From Symbiodinium natans (taxonomy: Eukaryota; Sar; Dinophyceae; Suessiales; Symbiodiniaceae), in contig CAJNDS010002087.1 in assembly GCA_905221605.1 (NCBI GenBank), forward strand, positions 195,001 to 257,000: DNA of 62,000 nucleotides, given 5' to 3'. Numbering within the stretch: position 1 is the first letter of the stretch; each line of letters begins with the position of its first letter. Under the pieces are notes generated by a model. The model saw only the letters and a list, made by a program, of their open reading frames with translations. It ran no database searches and was not told the origin of the DNA. Positions 1-8,448 of this stretch are shown here, piece after piece. A program made the position numbers and the translations under genes.

Positions 1-661
1 CGAGCGTGTTCAACTAGCATCGGAAGTGCTGTGGCGAGGCCGATTGGCGAAGGCCAGATTGGCAATTGGTTTTACATTTGATGCTTTTCATTGGTGATGA
101 TTTGGTTTGCCTTTGCTGCAGCTCATTGGACCAACGACTGGAGCCATTGCTGACCGTTTCTCAGGATCACTTCGTGTGGTGTATTGATTCGGATGCATTG
201 GAGCATTCGTGATGCCACAGAACATTGCAGATTTCGTTGCAAGTTCTCTTTTGAAGCGATTCCGATTCGCTTGCAAAGCAAAAGGATTGAGCCGAGCCTG
301 TGAGTGCATTGTCCACTGTGAAGCTGATTGTAGTTGATTGCAGTTGAGACTTTTTTCGATATACTCCGTTGATTGGTTGATTGAATCTTTGCTTTACGAA
401 CTCATTTGAATTGTGACGTGACAACCATTGCCTCTACTGAGGGATCGTGTTAGACTATAAGGTCACAATTGGCATGCTACAAGAGAAGCATTGGCGCAGT
501 GACATTGCTCAACATGAGCATTGACTCGGTGCTTTGGCTCAAGGCGGCGCAAACAAGATTGCTGAGTGAGTGATTGCATCAAGTGACTGACTGTGCATCT
601 TGTGTATTCTGGATTGTGTGATCAAGCCAGTCTGTGAACATTGATCTTGTAAAATTTCATT

Positions 662-685
662 AAAGGGGGGCTTAAGCCCCCCTTT
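662..685. repeat. 24-bp perfect palindrome
   Basis: AAA, six G, CTTAAG, six C, TTT forms a perfect 24-bp palindrome, followed at once by another purine run (about 690-701). It lies just upstream of the diverged retroelement terminus. It could extrude as a cruciform; a function is not shown. Confidence 0.85.
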
Positions 686-744
686 GTCCAAAGGGGGGGG
701 GCCCATCCTCGAACCACTTTTGGCGCTAAATCGCAACGGCAAAA

Positions 745-1010
745 AGGAGCCGCTCAGAAGGGGCCTCCCCAGTTTTATTCAGTTTTATTTGTGGGAAGGT
801 GCATGGGCTTTGTGCACTGAATGTTGTTGTGAACGCTTGCAGTGAGGGCATCTGTACCGTCCCCCGTCGTGCGTGCGAAAAAGAAAGGCAATGAGAGCGA
901 TGCATGTGCAGAGTTTCGCAGACAAGTGTTTGAAATAAATTCAAAGGAATGAGGATTATATTCACGAGATGATGCTACGCCATATAAGTTTTAAGGCAAG
1001 TGATAAAGAA
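745..1010 (+). repeat. Diverged YR-retrotransposon terminus (A/B-like remnant)
   Basis: Positions about 775-850 resemble the A repeat of element II (shared 'atttgtgggaagg..gca', 'tgcactgaat', 'gtgaacgc.tgca'). Positions 855-905 resemble its B repeat (shared 'gtaccgtcccccgt', 'gtgcg.g.gaaaaag'). The A-then-B order is that of an A2-B2 right end. The segment at 945-1010, an 'atattcac.ag.tgatgct.c.ccatataag' block, recurs at 1398-1463. I infer an old, decayed relative of element II. Confidence 0.5.
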
Positions 1011-1155
1011 ACAACACCAATGTCGCGTTTGATATGTCATTTCTGGTCCAATTTCTGGTCATTATTCTGTTCACTTGTTGTCTATTTTTGGAAAATAAAT
1101 AAGAACTTCATATGCGGTTGGGCTGTACAGATTTGATGCTTGAGTTTTGCATGCC

Positions 1156-1755
1156 TTAACACATGTCCATGACGCTTTCCGGCAGCTTTGGCACAGGGTC
1201 AAAGATTGACGAATCCATTGACGAATTTTTGTCCCGCCCACCCACAGTGAGTTGAGATCGCCGGACCGTATCGCCTACATGGCAGAGGACATGTATCGCC
1301 ACTGTATGTGGTAGACCATGCAGACTCACCCCACGACGCCAAGAAAGAAAGAAGTGAGCGTGAATCTTTGAATCAACAAGGCTCTGATGCTGAAGCTTAT
1401 ATTCACAAGGTGATGCTCCTCCATATAAGAGTTTTGAGGCAAGTGATAAAGAAATAAGTAGATCGTGAGCAAAGGTCTGGGGTCTTCTAGCATCTCCAGT
1501 CCGCTCTTCGGCTGCTTTCCATGTCCGAAGGAGAAATTCCCTGATCTTGTATTGCCTGGATAACTGCTTGAGAACTCCAACATGGCAGATACTGATCGAG
1601 TCCGAACCCGGGACATACAATACCTCCTTGCCAATAGAATGCAAAAGTTGCATCGTGTTGAAGTCGGTGGAGGTATTCCGTGAATGGGGGCAAGACCCTG
1701 AGGGAGGCATCTTGGTCAAGCAATCCACGACTGCTAACAATGGTTGGCTCTCCAT
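1156..1755 (-). CDS. Hypothetical open frame, unsupported
   Basis: A 199-codon frame on the minus strand ends about 60 bp left of element I. Its first ~85 residues have a mixed, protein-like composition, but the rest overlaps the decayed repeat block at 1398-1463. No domain, signal peptide or membrane segment is visible. It may be an exon fragment of a disrupted gene or chance. I recognise nothing in it. Confidence 0.15.
   Translation of the reverse strand: MESQPLLAVVDCLTKMPPSGSCPHSRNTSTDFNTMQLLHSIGKEVLYVPGSDSISICHVGVLKQLSRQYKIREFLLRTWKAAEERTGDARRPQTFAHDLLISLSLASKLLYGGASPCEYKLQHQSLVDSKIHAHFFLSWRRGVSLHGLPHTVAIHVLCHVGDTVRRSQLTVGGRDKNSSMDSSIFDPVPKLPESVMDMC
1398..1463 (+). repeat. Second copy of the 'ccatataag' block
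   Basis: This segment matches 945-1010 with scattered differences, including 'ccatataag' and 'aggcaagtgataaagaaa'. Together the two copies look like split direct repeats of a decayed element whose body is gone or lies outside the window. Confidence 0.5.
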
Positions 1756-1817
1756 CTCTTTCTCCTCTTACATGGACATCCTCACCTGTTTCCCTTGTCT
1801 GAAGTACTTCTTCTTCT

Positions 1818-2067
1818 GCTACCTCTCTGCTTGCAGATAGGGTTTTGTAGGTCTCAAAAGCAAAAAGTGTGTTTATGAGTTTTGCATAAACAACACGTCT
1901 GCATTGTTGGCATTCTCGGGAGCTGATTTTCTTGCTTGTCTCTGTTTGTCACATTGCCAGAGTCTGGTTGTATTTGTGAGTTTCAGACAAAGCATGTGAT
2001 GCGTCGCTCGCTCCACCTCAAGTCAAGGAAGCTGGCCATTGTTTTTGGCCATCAAGATTTCTTTGTT
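1818..2067 (+). repeat. Element I split direct repeat A1
   Basis: This 250-bp sequence is repeated at 12447-12696 with one visible mismatch. It starts GCTACCTCTCTGC and ends CTTTGTT. The left flank (…cttcttct) and the sequence after B2 (cctaaatg) show no target duplication. Confidence 0.9.
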
Positions 2068-2498
2068 GGGCTTTGTTTTGCTTGAACCTTGTGTGGCCCC
2101 AAACAGGTTCGTGTGTAACAGGCCCTCACTTAACACGGGGTGTTGCGCGTGCAGTTCCGTGCGTAGGTGGCTGTCCAGGGCCATTGCCGCACGAAGAGCA
2201 GTAGTTCACTGACTCTGTCAGTGCATGGTTGCTGCGCCTGTGCGCCTTCGTGCTGCAGCTGCTAGGCAGCGCCTTTCCCTTTTGCCCGCATCCCCAGCTG
2301 CCATCCCTGGTGGCCTGTGCCGTGACTGCACTATCTGTCTGTGTGGCTTTACCTGTGGCATTCTTGCCTTTGCAGCATTCTTGTGTGCCATTTGAGTGCC
2401 ATGCCATTACGCTCCTTTGCAGTCGTTGTGGCCATCCTGCTTCCTTGCAACTGGGCAGTCCGTGATACCAGCACTCCCGAAATTCCTCACGTGATGGC
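2068..2498. other. Element I 5' noncoding segment
   Basis: This lies between repeat A1 and the first ORF remnant. It is pyrimidine-rich and has short frames on both strands; a 290-codon minus-strand frame (2126-2998) overlaps it but has no recognisable motif. It probably contains the element's 5' untranslated leader. Confidence 0.4.
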
Positions 2499-3080
2499 TT
2501 GGAGGGTGACTTCGCCTTCATCAACCCCGCTGGGTCTGAGCCAACACCCTCTCTGCCTGTCTCTCGTGATAGGCTCTGTTGCTTAGTTGGTCGTATGGTT
2601 TTGCTTTCGGGGTCCGCATTGCAGGCATGCACCCTCGCCGACTTGCAGCACCTGGCTCTGCTGTGCCGTGACGCAGGGCGTTTCTCTTCTCTGTCGGCGG
2701 ATTCCATCTCATTCTTGCATTCTGTGGTTGATGCCCCCACGGACTCGCTCATTTGTGTCCCTTCGACCTCTGTGCCTGCTGGTGCTTGCCCCCCTTTTGG
2801 GCCCTTTTCGTCTTCACTGTCCTTGGCAGACGTACCACTGATGCTGCAGGCCCTTGAAGGTCGCATCTCTGCTCTTGAGGACGCATTAGGTACGACATCA
2901 AGTGATCGCAGTCCGCGCCGCTCTGTCCTCAGGCGCTTGCAGGCCCTTGAGAGGCATTGATAGTTTTCTCCTCTTGCACCCTCCACTGTGTGGCCCATTG
3001 TTCAGGCGCTGCTTTTTCAGGCGCTGTTTTTGGGGCCAATTGTCAACATATTCTTTGAGCAGCGGGTTAAAAGGGTACCA
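2499..3080 (+). pseudogene. Decayed coiled-coil/membrane-anchor ORF of element I
   Basis: A 153-codon frame (2499-2960) ends in a Leu/Ala/Glu heptad-rich segment (LMLQALEGRISALEDALG), then TGA TAG. The same frame then continues with a strongly hydrophobic stretch (WPIVQALLFQALFLGPIV) and a basic FEQRVKR. The layout, coiled coil then membrane segment just upstream of the YR gene, matches the intact ORF at 14652-15095 in element II. I infer a degenerate homologue inactivated by two stops; residue-level similarity is weak. The start codon is uncertain. Confidence 0.4.
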
Positions 3081-3395
3081 CATGTTTCAGCTCGGTTCTG
3101 GGGGAGGTCGGAGCTGCTACATGGACTTTCGGTTTGCTGGGTCGTGTCTTCGAGCAACCTTTGGATGTCCTGCAGGGCCTGTGGTTCAATGGTGAGTTTT
3201 CCTCTAGGTTCTCATTTTCACCCTGTTCCCTTTTTTCCCACCTTAGGCCACGTTCCTTCCCAGCTTTTTGGTCCCTGCTTTGGGTTACTTGTGCACTAAG
3301 ATTGAGTCTTTAACCATGACAGGTTCTCTGCCTGTGCCTGGTATGTGAGCAGCGGTTGTATATTGTTAGGCCCTTGGACTTTTTAAGAAACTGCC

Positions 3396-5267
3396 ATGGA
3401 TCCTCCAGCAAGGTCCCCACTCCATGCACTGGCTGCTGAGGCTATGGCCACAGTCAGCATGACTGGTGACTTAGTGATGCCGTGGGATATTGCGCCCTTC
3501 AGAGACATTTTCGGGAGCCCATCGCCAGTGCTTCCGCGGATGGTTGTGACCTCGAATGAACTTGATCTTGCTCGGGTACCTGCTGTGGACACGCAAGCAC
3601 GTGGGCCTGAATTTCCAGTCCATCAAGCTGTCTACATGTCGGTTTCCAGGCTGATGGTTTTCTCGGCAAAGAGATGTACACCTGAGGATAGACGTGAATT
3701 GGCATGTAAAGGTTTTCTTGATGTCCTTACGAGATACCCGCGTGGGTCGACTTTGGGGCCAATGCTTGAGGCAGCCACATCGTACGTCGAGCAGTTGGCC
3801 ATCGTCTCAGAGACACTCGCGGGGAAGGCCAATACGACCCTTGAAGCACGGCTGCGCCAGCTCAGGAAGTACCTCCGGAATCTTGTTGAGGATGGCTGTG
3901 AGGAACCTCTTCCTATTACAGCCCATTTTTTCCGAGTTCACCTGAAGGTGTTGCTCAAACAAAAGGTCTCCCCAACGGCAATCGAGGCTGCCTTTGAAGT
4001 CGTCAACTTTGCGAAGCATGTTCTGGGTGTTACAGTTGAGCCATCTACGTTGGACTCTCCGTGGGCACGTGGTATCCTTCGGGGTGCTCGCCAGGATCGA
4101 CCTCAGCGAAAGCAGGCCCGCGCATTGACAGTGCAAGAGCTGCTGCTTCTTGAGGCCTTTCTTAGAGATGCATCTGCACGTATCGAGGACAGGTACGCGT
4201 GTGGGTGTTTTCTCTTTTGCACTTACGCGCGGGCACGCTGGGGTGATGTCATTTCTGTGTCGCAGTTTCTTCAAGATTTCATTAATGATGGTGGCACAGT
4301 TTGTGGTGGCTACGTGGAACTTCAAAGCCACTCGCATAAGCTGCGCAGGAAACATGGCGCTATGCCACTGGTGGCACCTGTTTTTGGTGTTGGCGCGACT
4401 CCATGGGCTGTTGAGTGGTTGAAGGTCTCTCAGACATGTGGCTGCCCCCTGCAGGCCATTGGACAAGATCATGTTGCACTCCTGCTACCCTCCGTCGAGG
4501 GCGGGTGGAGCCATGAGCCTTGTGTTACGAAGGACGCGCGATGCTGGCTGCGCTCTCTTTTGGAACGCCTGGTTGGGCCGCTTTTTCCTTGGTCGCCACC
4601 AGGTGCACATTCGATGAAGGCGACCCTCTTAGCCATGCTTGCAAAATTTGGAGCATCTGAGGCCGACCGCCTCGTGCTGGGCCATCATTCTGACCTCACC
4701 GGCAGTTTGGCGGTGTACAGCCGTGATCTGCAGGCAAAACCCTTGCGGGCCCTGGAAGCCTGCCTTGCCGCTGTCAGGGCGAAGACATTTCTGCCAGATG
4801 TTAGTCGCTCCGGGTATTTCCCAGTCTCGCGGAGTGTCTCAGGTGGGGAGCCTGTCGTGAGTGACACCTTACCGGGAAGCATCCTGCCTGGTGTGCCTGC
4901 AGAAGTTTTCGGCCCGGCTGGCCCTTCGGATGGCGCAGCAAGCTCACGAGTTCGGCTGGAAGCGAGCACTGAAGATGCCGTGGGACCTCTTGATGGTGAC
5001 GATTTGGATGGCCCCATTCCTTCTTGTGCTGACCCTGAGACAGACCAACCATGCGATGTCCCTGCTCGTTCAGGTCCCCCGCTTCAAGGTGGGATCGACA
5101 GCACAGACGAGAGTTCTTCCTCATCCTCGTCGGATTCGAGCAGTGAAGCTGGCGAGGATCCCCAGGCAGATGCCCCGGCCCTTCGACCACCTCCGGCGTG
5201 GCGTGAGGGATGCACAGTATGGAGGCATTCGAAGACTGGTACCTTGCACTCTTCTCAGTCTCTCTGA
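3396..5267 (+). CDS. Tyrosine recombinase of element I
   Basis: A 623-residue DNA recombinase that would integrate the circular cDNA. An N-terminal helical SAM-like region precedes the catalytic core, where R281 (in ARARWGDV), H405 and K408 (HSMKAT, in place of the usual HxxR), H430 (LGHH) and nucleophile Y441 (AVYSRD) can be aligned with the R..HxxR..H/W..Y signature. The Lys at the second Arg position is shared with element II but not III. The C-terminal 130 residues are acidic, with a Ser run (5110-5145), and end in a motif (CTVWRHSKTGTLH) resembling the start of the C-terminal tail of element II's enzyme, so the tail may be truncated. Start: first ATG, in the context gccATGG. Confidence 0.8.
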   Translation: MDPPARSPLHALAAEAMATVSMTGDLVMPWDIAPFRDIFGSPSPVLPRMVVTSNELDLARVPAVDTQARGPEFPVHQAVYMSVSRLMVFSAKRCTPEDRRELACKGFLDVLTRYPRGSTLGPMLEAATSYVEQLAIVSETLAGKANTTLEARLRQLRKYLRNLVEDGCEEPLPITAHFFRVHLKVLLKQKVSPTAIEAAFEVVNFAKHVLGVTVEPSTLDSPWARGILRGARQDRPQRKQARALTVQELLLLEAFLRDASARIEDRYACGCFLFCTYARARWGDVISVSQFLQDFINDGGTVCGGYVELQSHSHKLRRKHGAMPLVAPVFGVGATPWAVEWLKVSQTCGCPLQAIGQDHVALLLPSVEGGWSHEPCVTKDARCWLRSLLERLVGPLFPWSPPGAHSMKATLLAMLAKFGASEADRLVLGHHSDLTGSLAVYSRDLQAKPLRALEACLAAVRAKTFLPDVSRSGYFPVSRSVSGGEPVVSDTLPGSILPGVPAEVFGPAGPSDGAASSRVRLEASTEDAVGPLDGDDLDGPIPSCADPETDQPCDVPARSGPPLQGGIDSTDESSSSSSSDSSSEAGEDPQADAPALRPPPAWREGCTVWRHSKTGTLHSSQSL

Positions 5268-6005
5268 CCTCGTCTTCCCCTTCGACCATGTCCGTTGCGC
5301 CGCCAGACATCTCAGAGGCATCATCGCCTTGTTCCAGTGCACCAAGCTCCTAGGCTTACTGCAATGGCAAGCACGTTGTTTTTTACTACATTCAAGCGGG
5401 TGACGCCTTATTTAGCAGCAGCAATAACAACAACAAGATGCAGCCACACTGTTGACGCCACTCTCTCAGCGGCGTCCTGCGTGGCCCCTGCCCAACCAAC
5501 CCCTGATCATGCCGCCGCGCCGCTCCCCAGCCGCGCTGCCGCCCAGTGTCCACGCCATGCTCCTCCTGACAAGGACGACGTCAAGGCTCTAGATTTCTTT
5601 TTACGCGCGAGGTCTCATTCTGACTCACACATGCCTCCTCGTCACCGCGTTCTGCTGCCCATGGCCCAGGCGCCTTACAAGCGCAATGAGCCTTCCCAAC
5701 CTGCTATCACTAGTGTTGGGCTGCGCCAGCCTCGTCTGCCACCCTGCGTGGCCAGCACTGCCGTGCATTGCCCAGACTTTCTGTCTCCTGATGAGGAGAG
5801 GATGTGAGGGCGTGACTCTTCTTCTTATTCTTCTGCTTGAACTCGCGGGGTGGACCTGTCCATCAGAGTGAGTTAAAACCTTAAAAACAGATTTGGCTTT
5901 CGTTTGTCGTTGTTTTACGAAAGCGATTTTCCCCTCTGGTTTTCCATGTGCAGTTTTTGCAACATGTGGGACCCCGGCGAGCAAGCCGCTTTGGCCTACC
6001 CGGGA

Positions 6006-6030
6006 CCCAAAATTTCCGGGAAATTTTGGG
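6006..6030. repeat. 25-bp inverted repeat between 26-bp direct repeats
   Basis: CCCAAAATTTCC-G-GGAAATTTTGGG is a perfect 12-bp inverted repeat around one base. It is bracketed by direct copies of 'tgtgcagttttt/ggcaacatgtgggac' starting near 5947 and 6065. The arrangement could be a small mobile or regulatory structure; nothing more is visible. Confidence 0.75.
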
Positions 6031-6378
6031 GCCTGGGCTGTGCCCTTTGAAAGGCTCCATTGCGTGTGCAGTTTTGGCAACATGTGGGACTCACGTTTTA
6101 ACAAAGAGGGGTGTTTGTTTGAAGTTATGGGGTGAAGTTTGATGGGCATGCGCGTGACCCCGTTCTTGTATCGAGTGGGCTCGGGCGCTAGTGGTGACAA
6201 GAGGAAAATTTTTCGAACCCGCCCACCCATCCCTGGGGGATGAAGAATATTGTTTGGGCGACATGATTGTACCTTCATCCGTCAAGTCATGTCGTGTTTG
6301 TTTTTTTTGGGTTAAACTCTTTATTGTTTTCTGCACTTACAGCTGCAACGTCCTCCTGCGGCCATTCTGATGATGGCT

Positions 6379-6423
6379 CCCAAGTAGACCAGTCCCAAGT
6401 AGACCAGTCCCAAGTAGACCAGT
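6379..6423 (+). repeat. 15-bp tandem repeat, three copies
   Basis: Three head-to-tail copies of CCCAAGTAGACCAGT, the last ending in a C/T variant. Confidence 0.85.
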
Positions 6424-6509
6424 TCCAGTGTGCCCACCCAGCCATGATTCACAGGCAGCTGGGAAGCCTATATACGCGCTTACAGCTCTCTCAGACATTC
6501 GTGACACAA

Positions 6510-6530
6510 GGTTTAGGGTTTAGGGTTTAG
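6510..6530 (+). repeat. Interstitial telomere-type repeat (TTTAGGG)3
   Basis: Three perfect GGTTTAG heptamers. TTTAGGG is the telomere repeat reported for plants and several dinoflagellates. The array is inside element I, so it is not a chromosome end. Confidence 0.8.
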
Positions 6531-7305
6531 GAAACTCAGTCTTTTGGGTCTGAGACGGCATGTTCCAAGCAACGTCGTACGACACTGGGTCTCTATAGTT
6601 GTGGCTTGCGCATTGGTGACGCACGCAGCGGCATGCCATGAAGTATCTCCATGCTGACACTGAGATTGATTGGGTTAGGGTTCTTTGCTGACACTGCATC
6701 GCTGCTTGGCAGCGAGTTCAACATCTGCAATCGGAGGTGTGTTTGTGTGCGGCCGCTCGATCACCAGTGTATTCAGAATGACTGTTAATCACTGTGTTCT
6801 TGAGTCATCTCGTTGCAATCAGTGTGATCGTGGCAGACACATTAGAACACCCGAGCAGTTGTCCTTGCAGCTTGAGGCTTTAGTAAAGAGGCAGCGCGTT
6901 GAGCCTTGAGCAGTAGTGCTGGGCAGTTGTGTGCTCAGGTTTTGTGCTGTTGGCCAGGCGTTGGCAAGTTTTCACGGCGGTTGGTGCGCAGCATACCAAG
7001 TTTCTTCGAGACGCATGGGGTTTGCGTGGCGGTAGTGTCGGTGCCTGCCACGAGCCATCGTGCCGTCCGGGCTGGTGTGTGGTGTGCTTTCCTCTATTTG
7101 TATACCGTGGGATTGTGGCGGCAGTGTCAGTGCCTGCCAGTGTTTCCCTGCTGCGGGCAGTCCTTACCGTTCACCTGCAGCTCACGAGTGAAGAAAGATC
7201 TGCATGCCGTGCACTGATGAGTTGTTCCCGACGCTTTGTGCTTTCAGTCTGCTTGTCGTCTGTGCTTAGTTTTCGGCTGCAACTTGTACGGCACAGGTAG
7301 GTCCC

Positions 7306-8448
7306 ATGGCATCGATTTTGGATTCCACTGCCACTGTTGAGACGCGCGCAAAGGAGCATGGCCTCCCGGCCTCAACAGTGGCCATTCTGCTCGCCCGTGG
7401 GGTCGATACTCTGAATAAGGCGGCTTTTGCTGTGGGCACGCCGGGCTCGCAGGCTACTGAAGAGGAGCTTCGTGCACTTGTGGCGCCGCCGGCAACGGCT
7501 GAAGATGAGGAGGATCGAGCGGAGGTTTCCGCTGGTGTGCTTGCTTCTTTGCGTCGCCTCATCTTTGAGAGCCAGACCATGGCTTTGGCCAACCTCAAGT
7601 TGCAGGTTGAAGGTGGTGATGCAGACCGTAAAAAGGACATGCCATTGGAAGAGATTTCGACTCGCCTTAGGGATCAAAAAGCCAGGCTTCGTGGTCTCGA
7701 GTTGTCTGGCGCTCTCGAGGTGAGTCATTCTGCGTATCAGCTTGTCTTCCGTATGTTTCAGGAGAACGCCATCTCCTGGCGCAGCTTGGCACTGGATCTC
7801 GTGGGCCTCGCCTCCTTTGAGCATGCTGAGAACTGGTCCCGAACGTTGCTGAACCAGCTGCAAATGCACCCGCCCCCAGGCTTTAGGGCTGCTACTCATG
7901 AGCAGCTCCTGCGTGCCGACAGGGCTGCCTTTCAGTACATGGCCGAGACTTTGTCCACGCTGCAAGGACTCTGCGGGCCTGTTGCCCATGGACGAGGCCT
8001 TTCAGCGTTTGCAGGCGCAGCACCAGGTTATGTTCCACCTCCTGCCTATGCCGGGGTCCTCCGGTGGCGTTTCGCGTCCAGCGCGAGGTACGTCAGCTGA
8101 GCCAGTTGCTTCCTCAATCGGGGCTCCTGGCCCTTCCACCAGAAAAGGAAACGTGCTGGTAGTGCACCGCCACGTGCCGCAGGAGGAGGCTCTGCCCCCC
8201 CTCCACCGTTGCCTGCAGCCCCCCGTCCGGCTGGTACTCGCAAGGATTCCCAGTCCCAGTCTTACACCAAGGCCCCTGCTGCTCTTCAGGGTATGCATAG
8301 CAAAACGCCTGAGGGCCGGCGCATCTGTTGGGCTTATAACTTGGCAAAGGGTTGCCCCAATGGCGAAGATTGTCCCCGTGGTCTCCACTTGTGCATGATG
8401 CCCGGGTGCTATCAAAAGCACTCCTTGTGTCAGCACCCGGGCCGGTGA
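7306..8448 (+). pseudogene. Gag-like protein of element I (two compensating frameshifts)
   Basis: A nucleocapsid-type structural protein. The frame is open from ATG 7306 and the helical N-terminal ~220 residues resemble element II's Gag (compare LLRADRAAFQYMAE with LAQADREIHVRLGE). Around 7965 the homology moves to the next frame (LPMDEAFQRLQAQHQVMF, matching LPLDVPLTRVLQSPAVMW in element II) and returns to the first near 8130, skipping the TGA at 8098. A basic, Pro/Ala-rich linker (KRKRAGSAPPRA) precedes a zinc finger (ICWAYNLAKGCPNGEDC...LHLC...CYQKHSLCQH) at 8323-8439. The frame ends at TGA 8446-8448, and the methyltransferase-like frame follows in the same phase. Confidence 0.6.

Larger units (their letters stand above)
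1..1155. other. Noncoding flank of element I
   Basis: I see no convincing gene here. The stretch holds a perfect palindrome (662-685), a diverged retroelement terminus (about 745-1010), and an 11-base match to the 3' end of the dinoflagellate spliced leader (TTTGGCTCAAG, 533-543). Short open frames on both strands have no recognisable motif. Confidence 0.5.
5268..7305. other. Element I noncoding spacer between recombinase and Gag
   Basis: About 2 kb without a convincing gene. The frame 5295-5807 (170 codons) is Ala/Pro-rich without motifs. The spacer contains a 25-bp palindrome between two 26-bp direct repeats (5946-6095), a three-copy 15-bp tandem repeat and three telomere-type heptamers. 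It probably carries the leader of the gag-pol transcript. Confidence 0.45.

Noticed and set aside
2126-2998. 290-codon minus-strand frame
   Set aside because: Low-complexity, no motif, antisense to the coiled-coil remnant of element I; likely a compositional shadow.
3807-4472. 221-codon minus-strand frame
   Set aside because: Lies antisense to the catalytic core of the recombinase, which has clear motifs on the plus strand.
6510-6530. Chromosome end
   Set aside because: Only three heptamers, internal to element I with intact sequence on both sides.
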